Assembly (NCBI RefSeq): GCF_000516985.1
Contig: NW_006917099.1
Location: forward strand, 1,132,685 to 1,196,684
Direction of reading: 5' to 3'
Source: Pestalotiopsis fici W106-1
Taxonomy: Eukaryota > Ascomycota > Sordariomycetes > Amphisphaeriales > Sporocadaceae
Length of the DNA stretch: 64,000 bases
Under the pieces are notes generated by a model. It was not told the origin of the DNA. It saw nothing but the letters and a program-made list of their open reading frames with translations, and searched no databases. A program made the position numbers and the translations under genes. Positions 33,400-45,145 of the stretch are shown one piece after another (within the stretch, counting starts at the first letter, position 1; every line of letters starts with the position of its first letter).

Positions 33400-36162
33400 C
33401 AGTCCATTGAAGCAAAATTTGAAGGATCTGCGCCCGTTTGCCATTCATCATGTCGCGCGCATGGCAAGTGCAACGGGGAACCAGGAATGAAGTCTTCTGC
33501 AGCTGCCAAAGCAAATTGGATACAGTACATACATGCAGTTACAGTCTCAGCAACCCCGAGCTGCAGTGATTGCCGCCTTGAAAGAGGAGAAGAGGAAAGA
33601 AGGAGAGAAAAAACCGCGTCACATCTTGGTCTTGACTGATGTTACTGTGTTTCGCGGCGGCATAATGAGGAGGAAAACGAGCCAGATGCCCCCTTCAGTG
33701 GTAGTTGTGCTGCATCGCTGCCGCCAACCTTCCGAGGAACCAGGATTAGTGGTGAGAAGGTGGTGCGGTGCCACTCTGGTATTCCGTACTAACCAGAATA
33801 CTCACCACCCACTTGACCATCATGGACCCCTCTGCTACATACCCGGATTTTGCGTCCCTTGGTTCAGCCAGAAGAAAAGAAACAGAGGAAGACCAATCCA
33901 ATCTGTCCATTCACTATTCTCATGCTCGCGTACCTTGACTACTACCTCAGCACTTGTGAATTCTACTCCCACTACCTCTGCTACGACATCTCGCATTGCC
34001 TCGCCAGTCTGCGTTCCTGCTGTGTGTTTTGTAGAACCTATGAGGAGACTTGGGTGCCCCTTGTGTGCCATATTGCCGCAGGCTCTTGGTCCTCTCCAAA
34101 CCATCCATCACTTCACTCACCCATTCATTCACTATTTTTTTGCCAGGGCTTACCAAGGAGGGCAGGGGCCAGGTCCGATTGAATTGCTTCCTCATTTTTC
34201 CTCCCTTATCCTTGCTGTTTTCTTTTCTTGCAGCAGGCCTCTTGACTGCCTACCTACCTGTGGCCTACCACTGACCAGCCTAGGTAAGTATTGATGGTCC
34301 ACTACTGCACACTTGGAGGAGGAGGAGGATGCGATGCACCAGTACCAGCACCATGCAGCACGTCTTTTTCTTTTCTTCTCCACACCCTGCCAGAGATGGT
34401 CGTCGTCCATGTACTATCTGGTCAAGCTAGTGTTTGTTTGAAAATTGCTTTTTTCTTCCCTTTTTCTTTTTGGCTGTTTTCTTCTCTGACTTGAACTTAT
34501 TAATGCCCACCCAGAAGGGGTTTCAGGTCTTTGACCTGCTGCGTCGCCTCGTTCTGTTTAACGGATCGATCTGCTGCTGCTCGCTTCTTGCGTTTCCCCA
34601 TCGCCGAAGGTCATAATTTACTTTCCCCCTCCATTGTTTTTCTTTCGTCTTCCTCGTACCTCTGTCTCCCGTATGAGTCTGATCGCAAGAATAAGGGTGC
34701 TGTGTATCACAAGCTCAGTCATCATCATCCGGCCCCTCGATCTTCGATTCCTCGAGACTTGAGGGACCGACACTGACCTATTACTGCCATCAGCACACCT
34801 CTGAGCTTGCGTCCGTGTCATGTTGCAACAACCCGTTGGCTGGTAACAACTGCCGCTACCCGTCGTCCAAACAGACTCGCTCATCTCCCTCCATCTTGCC
34901 CATTTTATTACATACGTACCTATTACCTTAGTTGTGTGTACTACTTTGCCTGCTTTGGCATTTTTGCCTTTTCGTTTAAACCAGCCGCCCCAAGCTCGAC
35001 ATAGAGTCAGAGCTTTTTTTTTCGGGCTCTGGTCTTGTGTAGCTCTTGCTCCTCAGGCAGACTTCATAGGCAATCCCCCCCACGAAGCACCGAGCTATTC
35101 TGGTGCTTCCAACAAGAGGCTTTTCCTCTCCTGTCCCATGTCTCAGAATATAGTCAGAAGAACCAAAGAGGACTTTCAGGTCCCATTTTGCGCATCAAGT
35201 GCGATCCGTTCTCAATATCAGCCGAGACCCACAGCGAGCCTCCTGGGATCATAGAGGTACACACACTCACGGCCCCAAGCCTCTGACACCTTCGATATTG
35301 GCTTCTTTGTTGCTCTTACGCGCGCCAAACTCCACCTGGGATCCCGATCCCTCCTAGCTTGACAGCCGCAGCACTCTATAGCCTTGGTAGCCCTCGCGCC
35401 TCTGATATACACCCGCTCGCACCAACCTCTTGGGCGGAGTCTCTCCCGCAGCCGCTTGGGTATCGACAAAGAAACAGCCCGTCTCATCTTACTTCTCTAT
35501 GTGCACACTCAACTCCTCCGGGCCTCTTGCATGACCCGTCCCTGTTTCTCCACTCAGCAACCTATCCTGATAAGGCTACTTCCCACGGTCAGGTCCATAG
35601 ACACCGAGGCAGCCTGTACTTCTACCCATCCTGCCGCTCACCACTCATCTCTCAAATATATACTTTCACCCTTGTACAGAACTCACGCTTCGTCACATTG
35701 TGGTTGATATCTTTCCAGTCTGGTCCAACAGACAATCATCCTTACACAACCGTCATCTATTACAAGTCTTCATCCACTGGCCTTGCATGATCACGACAGC
35801 CTGGTGGCCAACAAGTCTTTTTTGGACATCCAACCTTTTATCACCAAGTCAAGTCCTTGTCTCACATACACAGACTCGACTAGACTGTTTGATACGAGCA
35901 CACACCAAAGGTATCGACTCAGTCGTTGAACAGTAGCTGCAGGTAAGAATGCCACGACAAGCTTTGGCCAAATAGTGGTAGCTAACAGTGGCCAGGAACG
36001 GGCCGTTGCGGCTCAATTCTAGTTTCTTGTCTCTCGAACTTGATGCTATCGTCTTCTTCCTCTCTCTTACACACTACCTAGGAATACGCTTTTGTGCATA
36101 TATCAGGTGGTGACGGCTTGTCCTGGAGGTGGACGTCTTCAATTTGGCTTTCCTTCTTCACC
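33400..36162 (+). promoter_or_regulatory. Long pyrimidine-rich leader/promoter of the YDR124W-like gene
   Basis: About 2.7 kb upstream of the ATG at 36163 is strongly C/T-rich on the plus strand, as in long 5' leaders of fungal regulatory genes. A 253-codon open frame (33533-34294) lies inside; it has an ATG, no recognisable domain and low-complexity composition. A GTAAGTATT donor sits at its end (34285). A complete intron-like element follows at 35943-35995. Whether the region is transcribed is inferred. Confidence 0.45.
35943..35995 (+). other. Probable 5' UTR intron of the YDR124W-like gene
   Basis: A 53-nt element with a GTAAGA donor, a GCTAACAG branch-like site and a GGCCAG acceptor, 168 bp upstream of the ATG at 36163. 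All three fungal splice signals are present at normal spacing. Confidence 0.5.
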
Positions 36163-38111
36163 ATGGGCCAGCAACACAGATTTAGTGGGAGGGAGTATTA
36201 CCCATCACTGGGTCCTTCTTCCTGGGATACCCGCGGTGCAGCAATTGACGAAAATCAAGGCACTGAACAGCAGCATGTCTCGGGGAGGACTGGGGCGCCA
36301 CCAGTAAGAGGCATCTTGTCCGCTTGAAAAAGTTGAGAGATCTAACCAACTTTTAGGAACCCATTCAACAAATCCTACGCAATCATGCTCACCTTCCTGT
36401 CAAGTGCTTTTACATGTTTTGCATTCTGGAGGACGGCAAAGATGTCAGCTTCTGTACACCTGGTACGCTATCACAGGCAAGCGTGACAAGTCTTTCGGAG
36501 CACGTCAAGCACATGTTTCCGCCAAATGGAATATCTGGTATGTGTACATGTCTAGTCTCGGCAATTCACCGAAAGTTGTTTACTGACAGGACGCAAACAG
36601 CATCGACGCCTTCTTATGAAGATCAGATCCCATACCGACGCTCAGCTTTTGACATCAAGCCAGCCCTCGACTTGGAAACACCAGAGAGTTTCAGTGTTGG
36701 AAGCCAGATTCCCCGAAAGCGGCGTGGGCATTTTGACGACGTGCAACCCCGTACCGTGACCAAGTATACAAAGCCCATCATGGTCAAAGATGCTCCACAG
36801 CTATGGCTCTTTTACGAGCAACGTTTCAAAAATTGTCAGCAAGCTGCTTGCAAACTCATTGCAAAAATTTGGATCAAGACTGTCGAGCCAAAGAAACAAT
36901 CCAATCATCCATACACGGGAAATGATGGAAAGGCACCGGACTGGTGGCCAAAAGCTCACCCCAATGCCAGTGCGGACGAAAAGGTCAGACACAAGGAGCC
37001 TGACCACTTGTACAAGAGAGGTGAGTGTGGCTTTAGTCGATTCGAAAGCGAGATATACATTTATTAACATACTGTCCTAGAGAGGCTTCGTCTACTCGGC
37101 CACATTCTGCGAATGGTGATGGAGCCGCCCAGCCGCCAACATCCCGACATTAAGAAATTGCAGCTCAGTGTGGCCAAGCTTGAAGAAGTCACAATGGAGG
37201 CGCTAAATGGCTGGTTTGCGGATACTAGCAGTCCGTCAAACGGGGCAAAGAAGCCATACTTGGAGGAGATTTTCAAAATTGCAAAACAGGAAGAAAGGTT
37301 CCGAGACGGAATGATTGGTACGTAATGAAGCAGCCATGAGATGGGTTGGGTGCATATTGACCAAAATCTAGACGGAACCACAAGAGTCCATGTTTCTACG
37401 GATGATAGGCTCATGGATGGCAAAATGTCGGACACGGAAGAAACTAGCCCGTCGCGAGTTGGTGACCAAGACCGCAAGTCGACCTCACGAAGCCTCACGC
37501 CCCACGGAGGACTTGCCGCAGAACTGGCCCCGTACGGAAGCGCTCAAGGCACGCTCGATGAAGCCGATGAATCCACAAACGGAGCTTATCTCAACGATGT
37601 GATGATAAGAGGCCATACGTATGCGCCAACACTTGAGAGCTCGGATTTTCAAGAGGAGGTAGCAAGGTATGGCGAGGTTGCCGCAATACCTAGCGGGCCG
37701 CCAATGCAGGGATTCGCCAGTATGAATTACTTATCAGGCCCCGACCCGACGAGAAGACCCGTTGCTGAGACACAATCGGAGTTTCCCGCATCATCGACGG
37801 CAGGCAGTTTTGATCATTGGGCAAATACCTCCAGTGCCAACTCTTCGGCAGTGTATTCCATGACTGGCCACCCGTTTCAGCCGAATCATTCGACAGCCGT
37901 TGGCCATTCCACGGGTCCCATGACTCCATCACACAACTATTCCATGTTCTATGATGGCATGCCACGCAGCCATGATCTGGGTCCGCCACCCTTTAGCCGG
38001 TTGGGCCCAATGCCATCTCCCACAGGTTACCCCGATTATGGACAACCCGGTTTACGGGATCTCCCGGATCCGAATGTCAAGCAAGAGGCATATACTAGGA
38101 ATATTAACTAA
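36163..38111 (+). CDS. YDR124W-like helical bundle protein (DUF2841)
   Basis: Fungal protein of the YDR124W-like / subtelomeric hrmA-associated cluster family (DUF2841); molecular function unknown. Exons: 36163-36303, 36357-36537, 36601-37020, 37081-37317 and 37372-38111, giving 572 residues. The helical bundle spans about residues 170-326, starting at APQLWLFYEQRFKNCQQAAC and including VEPKKQSNHPYTG, APDWWPK, EPDHLYKRERLRLLGHILRM and KKPYLEEIFKIAKQEERF, all characteristic of the family. A basic patch (IPRKRRGHF) before the domain could be a nuclear localisation signal. The last 240 residues are Ser/Pro/Gly-rich and look disordered. ATG 36163 lies in the context CACCATGG and opens the frame; no earlier in-frame ATG was seen. 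The 63-nt intron 2 stays open in frame. The gene is isolated, with kilobases of apparently empty DNA on both sides and a long leader, which suggests complex regulation. Confidence 0.88.
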
Positions 38112-39765
38112 TCTATCCAATCTCACAACTCTATTGGATTAACTCCAAGTCTTCAGCACCATCAGACCAACAATATTTTCAACTTATAGCCACAACATTT
38201 GTACTTTTGGCTGCTAAAGTACTTGAAGAGCCAAATATGGGTTCGCCAAATTCACAATACTAGGAATCGTACATTGGCCGAGTTTGTTTGGAAGGTTCTT
38301 TTTCCATGACCCATAACCGTTTTGGTGGTATCGACAGCATCTTATAGATTGGATATATGGCGGCACGGAGCAGAAGATGAGGTCTACATTTGTGTGTTTA
38401 AGGGATCACCTGGGGTGTCATCTACATTTTCTACAACACAACTGCACAGGGCAGCAGTGGTTTTGCACCGACGAGCCAACCTTTCGTCGTTTTTCTTTTA
38501 CATATCTACTACATCACTTGTTATCAATTTGTGTGGTCGGCACACGTGTGCACTTCCAAAGTTTCCTCCAATCAATCTCTATTTCCAGGGGACAGAGAAA
38601 AGGATCAACTATCACATTGGTGGCTCAATTGTTTTGAAGACATGATACCAAATTTCCAAGGTTTCAAAGTCTGGTTGCATACATGGTTGGCGGCGGCATA
38701 TGTCTTTTATTTCTTTACTCTTTTCTTCCCCGTCGATTGTTTACTTTGTCTTTCTCTCCATTGCTACGACAATGTCATGTTGTTTCTCGAAACATTCTGC
38801 CCATTAGTTCATGATGGAGTTATATCGGGTGTTGGAGCACATGGGCGGCTTTTTCTTTCAGTGGCAATTCCCGCCTCACTTTCTTACTTTACTCACGCTG
38901 TGATGATCATGCCTTTTTTTTCTTGCTTTTACTTGTTCTGGGTCAGTAACAACAAGATTGGGATACACATTGTCTTTTTTCTGCTGCAGTCAGCAACCAT
39001 GGGAGAAAACCTCTAAAGGCACGTGTCTGGGCCTCACGGCTGGACCTGTCAATGTAGGGGTCCCGACATACCTGAAACAGATATATCAAATCATACTTTG
39101 CTAGGTACAACTCAATGGAAAGTGCGTTCTGTCACATTGAGACAAGAGCAACCATGTCTTTGCAGCGGCCAAACACGGTGGGATCTACTGTGTTGCATCT
39201 CTTGGTCTCCCCATGGCTGTCATTGGGCGTTGGTTCGATTTGACAGCTTGGACAGGAGAGAGGCGTATGCACGGTGACCGATAAAACGCTCTTTTGCATT
39301 TCTTCCGCATCGCCAAAACATGTGGCTATTCCGGCGGCATTCAACAAGAAGGAAACCGGGTAACCCAAAGTCATCCACCAACCAATATGGTTCGCCGTCC
39401 ATTGCTGTTATGTCATACAAGGAGTCACGAACACTCTTGTTTTACTAGAGTACCATTTGCTCCAACGGTTTCTTACAAGGGCCGTCCCGTACTTGGGTCT
39501 CCTGCAGCAAGGCATCCCACATGTCATTGCAGGCAGTCTTGTCCAACTTTCTGTTTCGCGGGGGAGTCAGACATTGAGCCGGGGGAGATGCCACATGCTC
39601 CGTCACGCACCAACGCAGTCATGGTGCATACGGCATACTTGTTTACCGAATGGTGGGCCTATCAAGATACACGCAATCGCTTTTCTCACCACCAGCGTAC
39701 CCAGTAACATGTACAGCTTATTATTGGCTGCGTATTGTGTAACCTGACAAAACACCCTTATACAA

Positions 39766-39779
39766 CCCCCCCCCCCCCC
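39766..39779. repeat. Poly(C) run of 14
   Basis: Fourteen consecutive C residues, a likely sequencing-error and replication-slippage site. Confidence 0.9.
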
Positions 39780-42656
39780 GCAGATTTACCATGGATCTGG
39801 TTGATCGTTTCTCTTTGGGTCCTCATTCTTCCTCTTCTACGGTATGACACCCCTAGTCTAGCTGCATGGGTTATCTACTGACCGTCACAAACGTCAGCTC
39901 AAGCCTAGGCTTTTTACCATAAAAGACTAGTGTATCCATGGCGGGCTACCGCTATCCTTGATGCTAGGGGGGGCATATTTGGTATTCTTTGGGTTTGTGG
40001 AGATTAGAATAGGTAAAATGCAACACCATTGGCTGAAGCCCAACGACGACATCGGCGGCGGCGACTACTCTTTTTTTTTATTCAAGCCTTCGTCAATACT
40101 ACCTACCTGCTAACTGTCAAGGAAACAGACGGCAGATGCCAAGGAATTGCAAAGTGTGAGTGGGGGGAATTCGTATGAAAAAGAGATCTCATGGTGGAAC
40201 GAGACGCAGACTTGGCAGACCGTCAAACCTACCTGGATTTCCTATCTTGGCTACCGACAGAGAGGCAAGTCCATTTAATATGCATGTATTATCCCACGAT
40301 GGGTTTAGATTGTTAAAGAAGAGGAATAGTGTGCCAATATTTTGAGAAAGGAATGATTCCCAAAGGAGCCAGCCCACACGAGCAAACCCATCTCCAAAAC
40401 CAAAACGTCGCCTCCCCCCCCTGCGAGTGACTTTAATCCCCTGGCTCCATGGATACTGCATCTCTATCACAACTCACAAAATCTTGCATACGGCTACACT
40501 ACGAACAGTTACTTCTAACCAAACAGGACTGGGGCCAATTCTCTATGCCTTTAGACTTTTGGGGACCTGTGCTCATTATTTCCTAAAAAAGGGTACAGTT
40601 GCGAATTTCTCCTCTGCTTTGGTTTTGCGGGGCGCATCTTGCATTATGTAGTACCTATATGCGTGTTGAGACTATGTATTTCGCTTGAATGGGTCCTGCA
40701 ATGTAGTAGGGCTTTTTCCTTTCTCTGTCTTGGAGCGTGCATATGCAGGTGGTATGTTTCTGGGAGGAATCGGTTGGGCACTCTAGCTAAGCGGGTCTCT
40801 ATTCTTTGGTATTTCGATGATTTAGTATTACAGCTCAATACTGTGCCACCACCAGGACAAAGTCTTCCATGTGCCGATTTTCTATGACATGCAAGGCACG
40901 TGTCAGGTCGATCCAGAAACGGTAGATGAAGAAGGCTTCTTGCAGTCTTTGAGTTGATATCAAAGATGAGGCGCAAGGTTAAGCAGCCTTAAACCAGCAA
41001 GGACCATTGTGTATACTGCTTGCTATTCGAATCATGGATCTTGCTCGGCAGTTTTCTCTCAAATTGCGGAGCCCTTTGAATATCCACCCTCTATGGACCA
41101 CCATGTACTGTGTAGTCCAAGCCGCTCTCCCATCTGAATTGGGTGCTCTGATTAATATTCATACGTGAATTCGATGCACAAAAGAAAAAAGGAAGAGCAA
41201 TATGGACCCTTGAAAAGTTTGACACTCCACTGTTGCCGGGAACCTCAGAGCCGGTAAATCTACTGCGCTATGTACGTACATATGCACCGACGACTGTACG
41301 GTAAGGCGCATCGTTTATAGGATGTTATCGATCGATCGGTCTTCCTTTTCTGGTCTTGCTCACTCCCTCACCTGGCCCAATCAAAACATCCCAGCACTAG
41401 GACCGAGAGGAACCCGAGGTGAGTACGAACAGTACGATATCGGGCCACTTGCTTCTGTAAGATGGAGATGGTCGAAGGGGTTTTCTTCTTCTTCTCTTGA
41501 CCACCCTTTCCCGATCTGCCAATTCTCATCAGTCCCGATGAATGCAAGGGCCACGGGATGAACCAGGTTTCGAACCATCTGAGAAACTGCAAGCCCGTGG
41601 GCCGTGCTGCCACACTCGCTCGTCACTCTCTTCTCTTTCTCCAAGATCTGTCCATGTACCTTGGCCGTCAGACCAGGAACGCAAGGGTTTAGTTCATTCA
41701 GTCCCCAGCCAGTCCCCACTAATGGGCTGGCTGCGGTTGCTGCCGTACGCTCAAGGGGATAGATACATGTCAAATGTGCGCGCTTTGTCTGTTTTGTTTG
41801 GTATCGTTTTGTTTGAGAATTTGTAGATATTCTTGAACACTGCCCCAGTACCTCAATGTGATCCTAGTTGCTCTTCTCACCAACCATTTCGGCGTTTGCT
41901 TGTTTATCCTTTTGTGTAGATCAAAGGTCCCATTCTCAGCCCTGACTGGATGGTTATCGGCGGCGCTCTTTCTCTCGGATGCGCCGATCCCGGGATAGTG
42001 GATTTATTGAATGGGGGGAGGCTCCAATTTTACCCTAAGTTATGGCGTTCCCGTTGACTAGCTCCCGCCCCTAGAGGGCAGGTAAACTTGGTTGGCTATT
42101 GGGGGGGGCACTTTTCTTACTGGGTATATGCTGGGTCTTTGTTCTAGGACCTGGGTCGTTGGCTTGCCCTGCTGCTCACCATGCTGGGGCTTGCGCGAAA
42201 CTCTTGGGCGTCTTTTACTGCGTAATACGTATGTATTGACAAGATGGACTCATGTTGATGCACAAATAGAGTAAATAGAAAAGAAAAGAAAACCCCAAAA
42301 ACAATTACGAGCATTACTCCACAAACGGCTGACTGTGGAGACTGAGCCGATCCCATTTCCCTCTTTGATGGACGCTACTACAGTAGCATTCATCTTGCAT
42401 CTCGATCTTGACAATGTTACCACGACAATATATCTGGTGAGTAGCGGTAGTACTTGAAAAAATCAGCTCTCTCAAGCGAGGATTATGAACCCTAACCCCC
42501 GGTCAACCCCGAAGGTGATCTGCGTATCCCGGACAGACCGGAAGAGTTGTCCCCGGAGCCCCGGGGTGCTCACTGCTGATGAATATTGGGATAGATTTCT
42601 TGGCTTTATTGTCACCTGGGTTTCACCACATACCCGAAATGGCACCGATTGCTTTT

Positions 42657-42679
42657 TTCTTCTTCTTCTTCTTCTTCTC
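42657..42679. repeat. (TTC)n microsatellite
   Basis: Seven or so consecutive TTC units preceded by a short T run. Confidence 0.9.
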
Positions 42680-44439
42680 CAGGTCTCTCTCCCATACAAG
42701 CCAGCGCGCGGTTGTTTCGGGGTCTAATCGTTTCATCCATGATCCCAGGAAACAAGTACGCGAGAAATCCTTCCCTCAAGAGCAAAGCCCGAAAATTGGG
42801 GGCAAAAAGATTGGGGGGTCCCGGCTGAGATCTTGCCATCGCCAATCTCTATTCTGGATCTCACTGCCTCTGCAGGGTAAAAGTGCGTGCTCATTGGGCA
42901 CCGTTTTTTCCAACTGCTCACCCTGGAATCTCCAACGACCCGGTTTGCTGATCGCGAGGCTGCCGGCCCCAGGATGAGGGTGGCATTATTACGAGGACCA
43001 ATCGCCGGTAAAATACAAGGGTTTCTTGGGTTCCCAACCGCAGGCATGCGCTTGTCCCACCTCCCTTCCTCCATCAGCCGTCTGTAAGGCTGCCTTATGG
43101 ACAGGCCATGGGATTGTATTGTGGTTCCAGCCTTGCAGGTGGGATTTTATTCCCAATATCAAAAATCCTTATTACCGTAAAGTGATTTCTAAACCATGGA
43201 TGGACCTTGATTATCATGAGAGTCAATGGTACTATACTGACAAAAAGTGGCACTTGATCATTGATTGTTGATCATGTGTACAACCGTCTTGATCCATCAT
43301 GGTTTCACAGTGTATACAAGTGTAGGGATATGCCCTCAAAGGCCGGAGCTTCCTCCGCTGCCATGAACCAAAAACGAATGCATCGTGAACCACAATTTCC
43401 TAGTCTATTCAAATATCTGGAGCCGATCGACCTTGGGCTTGGACGATTGGGTCGTCTCCACCAGAGAGCCGGAAAGATTGCTTATTCGCAAAGATGACCT
43501 ATATTTGCGCGATGCTGTAGACATGGGACTGCGCCCAACCATCGAGCCACTTGTTCACCATCATGATTTCTCGTACTTGCGAAGATGATGAATGGCGAGC
43601 TCTGCGCGTCTTGATCGGGCCTTATTCTTGGAGACGACTGAGACATGGTGAAGAAAACAGGAACCCTGAACCCTATCAGATAATCGTTTCAACGATCCCG
43701 CTGAAGAAAAACGGGAGCTGAAAGCACCTGCATATCACCTCGTCACCGGTTTCTCAACGCTCTGAAGCGTGGTCACAAATACACTTATCAACACATGGAA
43801 GGGCTCAAGCGCTGGCTGATTTCGTAAATCATTTCCCTCCAATTCTTGCAAGGTCTACTCTATTGAGCGTGTTGCATGATTCTCAGAGGGCAATGATCTA
43901 ACCCGACTCCCTGACCCCATCACGCAGTGCATGTGTAGATATGAAAAGAATTAGAGCCATTCATCATCGCTTGGATATCTCCTGCGCTCGTCCCGTGTCC
44001 AATGATCGACATGCATGCTTTCCATGTTTCCTCATCGAGACGGGCCGTGAGGCAAGATGGCCGCCCAATGCCACATGAGATGCGGCACCCAGCGCGGGAG
44101 ATGTACAAGTCCGCGCAAGGAACAAGGTTGGACCATACAACAACAGTCGTATTCTATTCTCCTTGGTGAAATCCAGTCAACCGGTGTATTCCCTCTCCCT
44201 CGCCCCTGCTGTTTATCATGATACACATGATCGACGCGTCATTACATGCAAAAGATCTTCATCTTTGCCGTGTCCCGCGTCCCTGTCCCGCGCGTCCCAA
44301 CGCGTGGGGGGAAGAGGCTGCTTTGTCTTGGGTTGCCTGCCGGATTGCCGCTGGCCCCGTTTCTGCTTGTTGGGCGCCGTCGTGTAACTGAAACTTTGTT
44401 GCTCTGTACCTGTGTAGGAGTACAACAAGGACTTGCTTA

Positions 44440-44486
44440 CTCGGTGCAAGGCTGAGACGGGGACATTTCCTCGGTGCAAGGCTGAG
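44440..44486. repeat. 17-bp direct repeat, 30-bp period
   Basis: CTCGGTGCAAGGCTGAG occurs at 44440-44456 and again at 44470-44486 with a 13-bp spacer. Confidence 0.9.
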
Positions 44487-45145
44487 GAGGGAAGATTAGC
44501 AACCGATCCGGACTTGCTCGTGGAATATACTAGGCGAAACGATTGCATGTCGATTTTTTTCTTCCTAAATGGGAATCTGGAAAACAGAACTCGAATGTTG
44601 TTACAGAAGATTACATTATAGCTTAATGATATAATTCAGCTAATCAAGGTATACTGTTGCGAGTGACCTGCCCTCTTGTGTTTCACGGGGTCTTCATCTC
44701 CAAAGAAGGGATCGTAGGAATGGTCTCATTATACAGATTCGACTCTCTAGGAATTGGGGCCATTATGTCCAAGATGCCTCGATCGAATAACGATAGAATT
44801 GAAGAATTTTTTGACCGTGCCATATTTCCTTGCATTCGTGGAATAAAGATAGTTTTTTGTCATGGCAAGCAACAGTAATGGTAGACGTGCTGTTCGCGAT
44901 GCTGCTCGGGTTTGCTGTGCTGAGACAGACTCCAATATAAGATGACAATAAGAGGAATCACTGATTGAATTGTGTTGGCCATGAGGTGCGCGACAATACC
45001 TTTATTTTATTTGTACAGGGTAATCTATGGCTTTTTGTACATGATTGGGGATACATCAGCTATGCGAACAGCTGTCATGGAGTGTTTTACACGCATATGA
45101 TACAAATGTCAAGAGCAGCCAACATTATTGTCCATTGCTCTCTGC

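Larger units (their letters stand above)
38112..45145. other. Gene desert between the YDR124W-like and PPR genes
   Basis: About 7 kb without a recognisable gene. A 161-codon hydrophobic frame at 38531-39016 arises from T-rich sequence. Simple repeats are C14 at 39766-39779, (TTC)n at 42657-42679 and a 30-bp-period duplication at 44440-44486. One copy of CCCCACTAAT lies at 41714-41723. No tRNA was confirmed. Part of the region must be the 3' ends of the flanking genes. Confidence 0.5.

Noticed and set aside
38531..39016. 161-codon hydrophobic frame that could look like a membrane protein
   Set aside because: The hydrophobicity follows from T-rich DNA (Phe, Leu and Val codons), and there is no family pattern or intron signal.
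41565..41575. Minus-strand tRNA B-box match (GGTTCGAAACC)
   Set aside because: The flanking bases do not form a T-arm stem, and no matching A box or acceptor stem was found.
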